NCBI GenBank assembly: GCA_017458805.1
Contig: JAFTAC010000548.1
Coordinates: 1-12,889 of the forward strand
Direction of reading: 5' to 3'
Length of the DNA: 12,889 bases
DNA from: Victivallales bacterium
Lineage (GTDB): Bacteria; Verrucomicrobiota; Lentisphaeria; Oligosphaerales; Oligosphaeraceae
Part shown: in pieces, positions 6,997 through 12,889 of the stretch
Layout: every line of letters begins with the position of its first letter
Numbering within the stretch: the first letter of the stretch is position 1
Notes under the pieces: generated by a model
Database searches by the model: none
Told to the model about the DNA's origin: nothing
The model's input: only the letters and a program-made list of their open reading frames with translations
Program-made: the position numbers and the translations under genes

Positions 6997-9612
6997 ATGG
7001 CGAAAACGAATGTTGAGAAGCTGGCCATCCTGGGTGGCCCGAAGTCTGTCACGAAGCCTGCTGGCGACCTGTTCACCTGGCCGATCATCACGAAGGAAGA
7101 TGAGGATGCGGTTCTGGAAGTTCTGCGCCGCGGAGCCATGAGCGGCACCGATGTGACGAAGCAGTTTGAAGCCGAGTTCAAGGAATGGATGGGCACGAGC
7201 TATGCGCTGGGCTATCCGAGCGGCACTGAATCCCTCCGCGCTGCCATGTGGGCCTGCGGCGTCGGCCTCGGCGATGAAATCATCTGCCCGAGCATGACCT
7301 ACTGGGCCAGCGGTCTGCCCGCCCTGCAGCTGGGCGCCTCCATCAACTTCGCGGACATCGAGCCCAAGACCCTCTGCATCGACCCGAAGGACATCGAGCA
7401 CCGCATCTGCAAGAAGACGAAGGCCATTGTCGTCGTCCACTATGCAGGCCATCCCTGCGACATGGATCCCATCATGGCCATCGCGAAGAAACACAAAGTC
7501 AAAGTCATTGAAGACGTTTCGCACGCTCAGGGCGGTCTCTACAAGGGCCGCATGCTGGGCACCATCGGTGACATCGGCGCGATGTCCCTGATGTCCGGCA
7601 AGAGCCTTGCCATCGGCGAAGCTGGCATCATCGTGACGAACGACAGCATGCTCTACCAGCGCTGCATCGCCTACGGCCACTACGAGCGCACTGGCATGGC
7701 CAGCAACTACAATGCCGTTGACAAGCAGGTCACCGACCCGCAGCTGGCTAAGTTCGCGGGTCTGCCGATTGGCGGCTTCAAGCACCGCATGCACCAGCTC
7801 TCCTCCGCCTGTGGCCGCGTCCAGCTCAAGCACTATCCGGACCGCATGGCCGTCATCCAGAAGGCGATGAACTACTTCTGGGATGCCCTGGCCGACATCA
7901 AGGGGCTGGATTCGATGCGTCCGAAGTGGGAAAATTCCACAAAGGGCGGCTGGTATGCCTGCAAGGGCTACTATGATCCCAAGGCGTTCGGCGGCCTGCC
8001 TCTTGCCAAGTTCGCCGAAGCCGTCGTGGCGGAAGGCTCCATCTGCGCGCCTGGCACGAACTTCCCGCTGCACCTGCATCCGCTGCTGCAGGAAGGCGAC
8101 GTCATCGGCGCAGGCAAGCCTGCCCTGACGATGTCCGGCCGCGACCTGCGCCAGAAGGAAGGCTCGCTGCCCGTCTGCGAGAGCATCAAACTCCATGCCT
8201 TCGGCATTCCGTGGTTCAAGCACTTCTACCAAGCTCAGATTGACGAGCACATCAAGGCCTACCGCAAGGTTGCCGAGCAGTACAAGAAGCTGTTGAAGTG
8301 TATTGTCAATGAAACGGCCTGGTGCAAAAACGCGCCAGGCCCCACCCTCATTTCAAGGAGAAAAAGAACAATGGCAGATTTAGCGATATTTGGCGGACCG
8401 AAGGTTCGCACGACTCCGTTCCCCGCAAGGGCGCTCATCGGTGTCGAGGAAAAGGCGGCTGTCGATGCCCTGTTTGACAAGGCGATTGAAACTGGCAACG
8501 CATTCGGCTACAACGGTCCTGCTGAACAGCAGTACGAAAAGGACTTCGCCGCCTACTGCGGCGGCGGCTTCGCGGATGCCGTGAACTCGGGCTCCAACGC
8601 ACTCTTCTGTGCCCTTGGTGCTCTGGATCTGGATCCCTTCAGCGAAGTCATCGTCCCCCCGATCACCGACCCAGGTGGCGTGATGCCCGTCGTGATGATT
8701 GGCTGCATCCCCGTCTTCGCGGATGCCGACCCGCGCACCTACAACACCTACGCCGACGCTGTCGCAGCTCGTATCACCGAGCGCACGCGCGCCATCGTCG
8801 TGGCGCACATCTCTGGCGACGCCGTTGACATGGACCCCATCATGGCACTGGCCGCCAAGCACAACCTCTATGTCGTCGAAGACTGCGCACAGGCTCACGG
8901 CACCTATTACAAGGGCCGCCTCTGCGGCACCATCGGCCACATCGCCTCCTTCTCCACCATGTTTGGCAAACACCACTGCACGGGTGGACAGGGTGGCGTG
9001 GTCTTCACCAAGGACGAGAAGCTGCACTTTGAAGGCCGTCGTTTCGCCGACCGCGGCAAACCCTTCGGCCTGACTGGCACCAACGGCAACGTCCGCGGCG
9101 CCATCAACTGCAACCTGAACGACCTCTCTGCCACCATCGGCAGCGTCCAGCTGACGAAGCTTCCAGGCATCATCGCCCGTCGCCGCGCCGTTGGCGAAGG
9201 CGTGAAGGCCGCCATGGCGAACAACCCCGTCGTGAAGGTTGGCTGGCAGGTTCCCGACAGCTCCTCCTGCTACTGGTTCCTGCGCATGACCGTCTATCCC
9301 GACGCGATGAAATGCACGAAGGATGAGTTCTGCAAGGCCCTCGTTGCCGAAGGTCTGCCTGTGAACCCCTCCTACCGCCACATCCAGTGCGAGGCGGACT
9401 GGTTCATCAACCAGCACGTCTTCGGCAAGACTGGCTATCCCTGGCAGTGCGCCGAATACAAGGGGCCGAAGCACCCGAAGTACGATATGCCCAATGCCAT
9501 CTTCGCGGCGGACACGAACTTCAACATCTCCATCAACGAATCCTGCGGCGAACAGGAAACCAAGGACATCATCGACGCCCTCAACAAGGTTTCCGAATAC
9601 TACGCGAAGTAA
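6997..9612 (+). CDS. Tandem fused DegT/DnrJ/EryC1/StrS aminotransferases
   Basis: One 871-residue frame encodes two complete PLP enzymes of the sugar-aminotransferase family (fold type I), which transfer an amino group to keto-sugars or keto-cyclitols. Module 1 (1-434) opens LAILGGPKSV, has D173 in EDVSHAQGG and the probable Schiff-base lysine K202 in SGKSLAIGEAG. Module 2 starts at Met459 with LAIFGGPKVRTTPFP, with D171 and K200 in its own numbering (K658 overall). Both openings recall the scyllo-inosose/AHBA-synthase branch. The 24-residue joint (435-458) looks non-coding in origin: module 1 naturally ends KKLLK, then comes TGT where a stop would be expected, a hairpin, and AAGGAG before the module 2 ATG. 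So this is either a recent stop-codon loss or a sequence error hiding two genes. GGAG at 6985-6988 supports the ATG at 6997. Strong bias to C-ending codons suggests high expression. Confidence 0.85.
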   Translation: MAKTNVEKLAILGGPKSVTKPAGDLFTWPIITKEDEDAVLEVLRRGAMSGTDVTKQFEAEFKEWMGTSYALGYPSGTESLRAAMWACGVGLGDEIICPSMTYWASGLPALQLGASINFADIEPKTLCIDPKDIEHRICKKTKAIVVVHYAGHPCDMDPIMAIAKKHKVKVIEDVSHAQGGLYKGRMLGTIGDIGAMSLMSGKSLAIGEAGIIVTNDSMLYQRCIAYGHYERTGMASNYNAVDKQVTDPQLAKFAGLPIGGFKHRMHQLSSACGRVQLKHYPDRMAVIQKAMNYFWDALADIKGLDSMRPKWENSTKGGWYACKGYYDPKAFGGLPLAKFAEAVVAEGSICAPGTNFPLHLHPLLQEGDVIGAGKPALTMSGRDLRQKEGSLPVCESIKLHAFGIPWFKHFYQAQIDEHIKAYRKVAEQYKKLLKCIVNETAWCKNAPGPTLISRRKRTMADLAIFGGPKVRTTPFPARALIGVEEKAAVDALFDKAIETGNAFGYNGPAEQQYEKDFAAYCGGGFADAVNSGSNALFCALGALDLDPFSEVIVPPITDPGGVMPVVMIGCIPVFADADPRTYNTYADAVAARITERTRAIVVAHISGDAVDMDPIMALAAKHNLYVVEDCAQAHGTYYKGRLCGTIGHIASFSTMFGKHHCTGGQGGVVFTKDEKLHFEGRRFADRGKPFGLTGTNGNVRGAINCNLNDLSATIGSVQLTKLPGIIARRRAVGEGVKAAMANNPVVKVGWQVPDSSSCYWFLRMTVYPDAMKCTKDEFCKALVAEGLPVNPSYRHIQCEADWFINQHVFGKTGYPWQCAEYKGPKHPKYDMPNAIFAADTNFNISINESCGEQETKDIIDALNKVSEYYAK
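8317..8340 (+). other. Hairpin in the joint between the two aminotransferase modules
   Basis: GCCTGGTGC (8317-8325) pairs with GCGCCAGGC (8332-8340) around an AAAAAC loop: a 9-bp stem with one G-U pair, extendable by one G-C pair. It lies 16 bases after the TGT codon at 8299-8301 and 16 bases before AAGGAG at 8357-8362. Stem-loops between cistrons often tune the relative amounts of two products, so this supports the view that the joint was once intercistronic. Confidence 0.6.
8371..9612 (+). CDS. Second DegT aminotransferase module, possible separate translation start
   Basis: This entry marks the part of the fused frame that may also be made alone. The ATG at 8371 is preceded by AAGGAG (8357-8362) at an 8-base gap and begins a canonical family N-terminus, MADLAIFGGPKV. 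The resulting 413-residue protein has the normal length, the EDCAQAHG aspartate (D171), the FGKHHCTGGQGG lysine (K200) and an intact C-terminus ending in a TAA. It is a diverged paralogue of module 1, sharing DMDPIMA, YKGR and GTIG blocks. If the upstream TGT at 8299 is really a stop codon in the living cell, this is simply the second gene of a two-gene operon. Confidence 0.55.
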   Translation: MADLAIFGGPKVRTTPFPARALIGVEEKAAVDALFDKAIETGNAFGYNGPAEQQYEKDFAAYCGGGFADAVNSGSNALFCALGALDLDPFSEVIVPPITDPGGVMPVVMIGCIPVFADADPRTYNTYADAVAARITERTRAIVVAHISGDAVDMDPIMALAAKHNLYVVEDCAQAHGTYYKGRLCGTIGHIASFSTMFGKHHCTGGQGGVVFTKDEKLHFEGRRFADRGKPFGLTGTNGNVRGAINCNLNDLSATIGSVQLTKLPGIIARRRAVGEGVKAAMANNPVVKVGWQVPDSSSCYWFLRMTVYPDAMKCTKDEFCKALVAEGLPVNPSYRHIQCEADWFINQHVFGKTGYPWQCAEYKGPKHPKYDMPNAIFAADTNFNISINESCGEQETKDIIDALNKVSEYYAK

Positions 9613-9673
9613 GACACGGCGCGTGACTGAACTTGCGCATCTTTACGCATCTAGCGTGCCAGCAGCATCCTGA

Positions 9674-9695
9674 GTGCATGGCGCAAGCCATGCAC
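9674..9695 (+). other. GNRA-looped hairpin after the aminotransferase gene
   Basis: GTGCATGGC (9674-9682) and GCCATGCAC (9687-9695) form a perfect 9-bp stem closed by a GCAA tetraloop, a very stable RNA fold. No T tract follows, so it could protect the 3' end or help termination. Just upstream, CGCATCT occurs twice with a 10-base period (9636-9642, 9646-9652). Confidence 0.55.
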
Positions 9696-9704
9696 AGTAT
9701 GAAC

Positions 9705-9826
9705 AAAAGGGGCTGTTGCAAAACTTCATGAAAACATCTTCTTCCGCTTGTTTTTCACGCGGAAGACGATGAATCTTCCTACAGGGTCAAAAGACCCTGG
9801 CTACAGTTTTGCAACAGCCCCCTTTT
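9705..9826. mobile_element. MITE-like element with long terminal inverted repeats
   Basis: The ends are inverted copies: GGGGCTGTTGCAAAACT at 9709-9725 and its exact complement at 9805-9821, extending outward to AAAA/TTTT with one extra C in the right arm. CTGTTGCAAA is a motif I recall from terminal repeats of IS6-family and some other insertion sequences. The interior holds two further stem-loops: TCTTCCGC/GCGGAAGA (9740-9747/9759-9766, extendable outward to 12 of 13 pairs) and CAGGGTC-AAAA-GACCCTG (9782-9799). There is no transposase, so if mobile it is non-autonomous. No target-site duplication is evident. Its right end abuts the ribosome binding site of the regulator gene, so it may influence that gene's expression. 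Confidence 0.65.
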
Positions 9827-9837
9827 GGGTGATAACC

Positions 9838-10893
9838 ATGCAGAAAAAGACAGAAGAGGTTTTGAACAAGCTGGAGGACTACATTGTAAACGGCAATGTG
9901 GGGGCCTCTGGCTTTCTGCCTTCGGAGCGTGATCTGTGCAAGGAGTTCAGCATCGGGCGCGGTGCGCTGCGCGCAGTGTTTGACGAACTGATACGGCGCA
10001 AGCGCATCTGCCACATCCCCGGCAAGGGGATGAAACTGGTCTTCCAGGAAGGGGAGTCTCCAGTTTTCCGCAAGTACATTCTGGTCATGCCTGCCATTGG
10101 TGCACGGACAGGCGAGATAGGCAACATTCTGTGCGGGGCGGCGTCGGCGGCAGCCGAACACAATGCCCAGCTGCTGCTTTTCTTCAACAAGGACGACTTT
10201 GTGGGAAGCCAACTGGCAGCGTTGCTGGCCGACGGCAGCTGCGATGGCGTTATCTACCTGGACCGTTTCCCGAAGGCAATCAGCGACGCGATGGAGAGCA
10301 CGACCTTGCGCTATGTCGTGGCAAATCTGGAGCAAGGCGGGAACATCCCCTCTGTGCGTGTGGATTTGCGCGGCGTCGGTCGCATGGCTGGGCGCTATCT
10401 TGTGGAGCACGGCTATCGCCATGTCGGATTCATAGGCGGCGGCCCCAATCCCTTCATCTATACGGAGATGATGGCTGGTCTGAAGGGGGCTTTGGCAGAA
10501 GACGACCTTGTGCCAACGAAGGAACTGTGCGTCCTCTTCAGGGATTCCTATATCCCAACGGATGGTGACCGGGCCGCTGAGAGCATTATTGCCAATGCGC
10601 TTCGCTACAAGGGGGAGTGCGCCATCTTTGCAGGGCGCGACCATTGGGCAAAACGGCTTTGGGAGGCTGCCAACAGGCAGAACCTTCGCATACCCGAGGA
10701 CCTCTCCATCATCGGCTATGACAATGTCTCCTGGCCCGATGGACGCTATATGGGGCTGACCACCATCGAGCAGCCAACTTTCAAAATCGGCGAAACGGCG
10801 CTGGAGCTGTTGAACACCTCCGCAGAGTCCATGCAGCCCGTTGGCAGCGCCCTCATCCAGGGAACTCTTGTTGAACGCAACAGCGTGAAATAA
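9838..10893 (+). CDS. GntR/LacI chimeric transcriptional regulator (AraR-like)
   Basis: The 351-residue protein joins a GntR winged helix-turn-helix to a LacI/GalR sugar-binding domain, as in Bacillus AraR. The DNA-binding part includes LPSERDLCKEFSIGRGALR from residue 27 and ends in the wing HIPGKGMKL. The effector domain (~75-345) shows the family blocks YILVMPA, HGYRHVGFIGGG, IPEDLSIIGYDN and GLTTIEQPTFKIGETA. By family knowledge it is a dimeric repressor released by a sugar. I chose the ATG at 9838, preceded by GGGTG; the frame is open further upstream, but that part is the inverted-repeat element. The MFS gene follows after 11 bp, so the two share a transcript. The natural target in this window is the palindrome pair before the aminotransferase gene; this is inferred from proximity only. 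Confidence 0.9.
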   Translation: MQKKTEEVLNKLEDYIVNGNVGASGFLPSERDLCKEFSIGRGALRAVFDELIRRKRICHIPGKGMKLVFQEGESPVFRKYILVMPAIGARTGEIGNILCGAASAAAEHNAQLLLFFNKDDFVGSQLAALLADGSCDGVIYLDRFPKAISDAMESTTLRYVVANLEQGGNIPSVRVDLRGVGRMAGRYLVEHGYRHVGFIGGGPNPFIYTEMMAGLKGALAEDDLVPTKELCVLFRDSYIPTDGDRAAESIIANALRYKGECAIFAGRDHWAKRLWEAANRQNLRIPEDLSIIGYDNVSWPDGRYMGLTTIEQPTFKIGETALELLNTSAESMQPVGSALIQGTLVERNSVK

Positions 10894-10904
10894 TAGGAAA
10901 AGAC

Positions 10905-12098
10905 ATGCGATTTTTGTTTTATCTGATGCCTGGTCTCGTCGATATGATTATCGGCGTGTTTTTCTTTGTGAGTGCGAAACGGATGGCCAACAGCGGGGCG
11001 AATTCCTATATGATTGCGCTGACGATGACCATCTGGGCGGTCTTCTATGCTGTGACATCGTACCTGATGGGCTACATCCAGAACCGCCGAAACGCAGTGA
11101 AACTGCTGTATGGAAGTCTGGCGGTGCTTTACGTGTCGTTGCTGGGACTGATGCTCTTCAGCAACCTGCACCTGCAGTATCTGTTTCTGGTTGGAACGGG
11201 CATCGGCTGCGCAATGTTCTTCTGCCCCTTCCAGGTGGTGAGCGGACTGTTCGGCAAGACCGTCTATGATTTGAAGTCCATCGCGAGGAACACGGGCATC
11301 TACACCTTCAGCTGGAGCCTCGGGATGGCAATGGGCCCCTTTGCATCGGGGTTTGTCTGGGGGCTGTTCAACGAGGCGAATGGCTGGCGCTACTGCTATG
11401 GCATCACGATTCTGCTGCTGACCATCGTGCTTGCCTGCAATGCGGTTCTGGCGCGCTTTGTGAAGCGTCGCCTGGTGGAGGTTGGTGAGGACAAGGAGAC
11501 CAGCATCGACTTTGAAAAGGAGATTCCCAAAGAGCAGAGGAAACTACCTGACCTGATGGTGACAGCATGGATTTTCCAGGCGATTGGCTATATCGTCATT
11601 GCGATGATGCGCACCTATCTGCCCGACTACTGCACGAAGGAGCTGCAGATGAGCACGGTCCACCAGGGGATTGTGATTGCCATCATCAGCTTTGCGCAGG
11701 CGGGGACAGGCTTCGTCTGCCAGTGGGCGAGACGCTGGCCCTACCGCCCCTGGATTCCTGGTGGCGTTGCCCTGCTGGCGTGCCTTGCCTTCGTGATCTT
11801 TGCGTTCACGGGCGACTGGCGCTGCTATGCGTTGGGGGCTCTCTGCCTGGGAGCTTTCTCGGGGGTGTTCTGCTTCCTGGCGACCTTCCATGGTCTGATG
11901 AACCCGACAAAGAGTGCACGCTACATCGCCGTCAACGAGACGATTGTGGGGTTGGGCTCCATGTTTGCTCCACTGCTGGGCGGGCTTCTGGCCTCCACTG
12001 GCAACCCTGTCATTCCCTTCTACTTCTGTATCATAGCACTTCTTGTTGCTGGAGCTGCTTACGCGAAGGGGACTTCTGCCGTACGAGTTAATGGCTAA
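10905..12098 (+). CDS. MFS transporter
   Basis: The 397-residue protein is a polytopic membrane carrier of the major facilitator superfamily: about 12 hydrophobic segments in two halves, joined by a charged cytoplasmic loop at roughly 186-216 (rich in R, K, E). A degenerate motif A (GYIQNRRNAVKLL) sits between the second and third segments, and the C-terminal half ends GLGSMFAPLLGGLLASTG. It should move a small solute by proton or sodium coupling; the substrate cannot be read from the sequence. AGGAAA at 10895-10900 precedes the ATG by only four bases. Placement directly behind a sugar-sensing repressor suggests it carries the same sugar, glycoside or a product of the aminotransferases, in either direction. 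Confidence 0.88.
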   Translation: MRFLFYLMPGLVDMIIGVFFFVSAKRMANSGANSYMIALTMTIWAVFYAVTSYLMGYIQNRRNAVKLLYGSLAVLYVSLLGLMLFSNLHLQYLFLVGTGIGCAMFFCPFQVVSGLFGKTVYDLKSIARNTGIYTFSWSLGMAMGPFASGFVWGLFNEANGWRYCYGITILLLTIVLACNAVLARFVKRRLVEVGEDKETSIDFEKEIPKEQRKLPDLMVTAWIFQAIGYIVIAMMRTYLPDYCTKELQMSTVHQGIVIAIISFAQAGTGFVCQWARRWPYRPWIPGGVALLACLAFVIFAFTGDWRCYALGALCLGAFSGVFCFLATFHGLMNPTKSARYIAVNETIVGLGSMFAPLLGGLLASTGNPVIPFYFCIIALLVAGAAYAKGTSAVRVNG

Positions 12099-12101
12099 AA
12101 T

Positions 12102-12145
12102 GTGACTTGAACAAAGAAAAAGGATGAAGTCACTTGATTTTTGTT
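12102..12145 (+). terminator. Possible weak terminator after the MFS gene
   Basis: GTGACTT (12102-12108) pairs with AAGTCAC (12127-12133) across an 18-nt A-rich loop, followed by TTGATTTTTGTTT. The stem is short and the loop long, so termination would be modest. Sequence composition turns AT-rich from here on. Confidence 0.35.
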
Positions 12146-12192
12146 TGAAAAGCGTTAATTTATAGCTAACACTTTTATTGAGGAGAAGCTAT

Positions 12193-12774
12193 ATGTTAAC
12201 AGATTTTCTTAGTTCACAAACGAAGGCAGTCATCCTTACACGGCTGTTTTGTCCTGATAATCCAAAATATCACTTGCGGCAATTGGCTCGTGACGGTGGC
12301 CTCTCGGCACCTGGACTGCTGAAGGAATTAAACCACTTTCATCAGTTGAGACTTGTATGCAAGGAGGAGAAAAGCGGGTACACAGATTTCTTTGCAAACA
12401 AGGAATCGCCATTGTTTCCTGTACTATGTGAGCTAGTGGACAAGATGGAAGGGGTTTATGGTAAGATAAGGAGAATGTTGAGGCCACTCAACACTGATTG
12501 CATTTTCATTTTCGGCTCGGAAGCCTCTGGATTAGCTCGACCTGACAGCGATATTGATATCTTTATTATTGGTTCCTGTACTCTGATGGAAATCAGCAAG
12601 GCTCTTTTGCCAGCAGCTGATTTGACTAGCAGAGAAATCAATCCAGTTCTTTATTCGCCAGGTAGTTTTCGAGACAAATGCAAGGTAAACAACCATTTTG
12701 TACAGACAGTCCTGAAATCTCCCATTATATTTCTAAAAGGAGGCAGACATGAGCTTGAAAGGCTGGTTGGATAA
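12193..12774 (+). CDS. Winged-helix/minimal nucleotidyltransferase, likely antitoxin of a HEPN pair
   Basis: The 193-residue protein has an N-terminal winged helix (~10-85; HLRQLARDGGLSAPGLLKEL) and a C-terminal minimal nucleotidyltransferase domain. The hallmark GS-x10-DxD is intact: G108, S109, D120, D122 in FGSEASGLARPDSDIDIF, with REINPVLYS later providing a possible third carboxylate. In MntA-HepT type systems such a domain adds AMP to the HEPN toxin and silences it; the winged helix could also repress the operon. I chose the ATG at 12193 because AGGAG at 12181-12185 precedes it by seven bases; an in-frame TTG at 12178 would put that signal inside the gene. The end overlaps the next gene by 26 bases. 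The segment is clearly more AT-rich than the rest of the window, a hint of transfer. Confidence 0.85.
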   Translation: MLTDFLSSQTKAVILTRLFCPDNPKYHLRQLARDGGLSAPGLLKELNHFHQLRLVCKEEKSGYTDFFANKESPLFPVLCELVDKMEGVYGKIRRMLRPLNTDCIFIFGSEASGLARPDSDIDIFIIGSCTLMEISKALLPAADLTSREINPVLYSPGSFRDKCKVNNHFVQTVLKSPIIFLKGGRHELERLVG

Positions 12775-12889
12775 TGGATGGCTGATGCCACATCAGAATG
12801 TAGAAGTTAAGCATTATTTAGCGATTGCTCTGTTTCCCAAGGGTAGGTTTCAAAAGCCGCGGAGCGGCGCAATCGCCCCAGCGGGGCGA
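12749..12889 (+). CDS. Start of a HEPN-domain protein, cut by the window edge and possibly broken
   Basis: An ATG at 12749 with a strong AAAGGAGG (12736-12743) opens a frame that stays open to the last base. It starts MSLKGWLDNGWLMPHQ, which resembles the N-terminus of HEPN proteins paired with winged-helix nucleotidyltransferases (MSLxxWxxNGWLxxH, from memory). The frame and overlap support the pairing: the nucleotidyltransferase first, the probable RNase or toxin second. After LAIA (about residue 32) the sequence stops looking like the family and runs into GC-rich hairpins from 12856, encoding FQKPRSGAIAPAGR. The gene may be interrupted by a repeat; the rest lies outside the window. Confidence 0.6.
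   Translation, partial: MSLKGWLDNGWLMPHQNVEVKHYLAIALFPKGRFQKPRSGAIAPAGR
12856..12889. repeat. REP-like paired GC hairpins at the window edge
   Basis: GCCGC-GGA-GCGGC (12856-12868) is followed after GCAA by TCGCCCC-AGC-GGGGCGA (12873-12889). Two compact GC-rich palindromes a few bases apart are typical of REP/BIME-style dispersed repeats. The contrast with the AT-rich DNA immediately before is sharp. The repeat may continue beyond the window. Confidence 0.55.

Noticed and set aside
6970..8250. Long minus-strand open frame opposite the first aminotransferase module
   Set aside because: Its residues follow no known family and it is the complement of a strongly codon-biased gene; such bias routinely opens antisense frames.
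8380..9474. Long minus-strand open frame opposite the second aminotransferase module
   Set aside because: Same cause: compositional shadow of a conserved enzyme on the plus strand, with no RBS or family match.
9748..9837. N-terminal extension of the regulator from an upstream TTG
   Set aside because: The added residues would be coded by the inverted-repeat element and precede a normal GntR N-terminus at the ATG 9838.
9787..10644. Minus-strand open frame of 285 codons opposite the regulator
   Set aside because: The plus strand encodes a clear GntR/LacI protein with an intact start and end; the antisense product has no recognisable domain.
10641..10650. CCATTGG inside the regulator gene as a third operator
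   Set aside because: Only the central seven bases match; the flanks are not palindromic, so it is probably chance.
12178..12192. TTG start giving five extra residues on the nucleotidyltransferase
   Set aside because: The AGGAG signal lies within this stretch and fits the ATG at 12193.

Overview
The window is one end-to-end plus-strand stretch of a GC-moderate to GC-rich bacterial chromosome. Every gene I can support reads left to right. Gene content includes a SNF2-type helicase, a YkgJ domain fused to a glycosyltransferase, a YejE-type permease, DegT/DnrJ/EryC1/StrS aminotransferases, a GntR/LacI chimeric regulator with an MFS carrier, and a nucleotidyltransferase/HEPN pair. This mix and the many intergenic palindromes would fit an uncultured member of the PVC group (Lentisphaerae or Kiritimatiellae-like). 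That placement is a guess: there is no rRNA or marker gene here.

Layout. (1) 1-2544: the 3' part of a bacterial SNF2 helicase whose start lies before the window. (2) 2545-2743: a gene-free gap full of imperfect repeats and a perfect 22-bp palindrome. (3) 2744-4436: a two-gene unit. A YkgJ cysteine-cluster domain fused in frame to a GT-B glycosyltransferase overlaps by 8 bp a 98-residue low-complexity protein built on a 27-bp tandem repeat. A hairpin follows. (4) 4496-6763: a small exported protein, then a YejE-like ABC permease carrying about 190 extra residues between its first and second membrane segments. A very clean 11-bp-stem hairpin closes this region.

(5) 6764-9612: a near-consensus promoter, with two related palindromes 20 bp apart at the predicted transcription start, drives a reading frame made of two complete DegT-family aminotransferases. 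They are joined without a stop through a linker that looks like a former intercistronic region (hairpin, Shine-Dalgarno, ATG). This frame has the strongest codon bias in the window. (6) 9613-9837: a GNRA-looped hairpin, then a 122-bp structured element with long terminal inverted repeats, probably a MITE, ending right at the ribosome binding site of the next gene. (7) 9838-12098: an AraR-like regulator (GntR winged helix plus LacI sugar-binding domain) and, 11 bp later, an MFS transporter. My working inference is that regulator, carrier and the operator-controlled aminotransferases form one sugar or aminosugar responsive module.

(8) 12099-12889: an AT-richer segment with a winged-helix/minimal nucleotidyltransferase protein and the start of an overlapping HEPN-type partner, a candidate toxin-antitoxin or abortive-infection pair. 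The HEPN reading frame runs into paired GC-rich hairpins at the window edge and may be truncated by a repeat.

I see no tRNA, rRNA, CRISPR array or complete insertion sequence. The items I rate most worth checking are the promoter/operator pair, the aminotransferase fusion, the MITE-like element, the domain inserted in the permease, and the HEPN gene interrupted at the edge.
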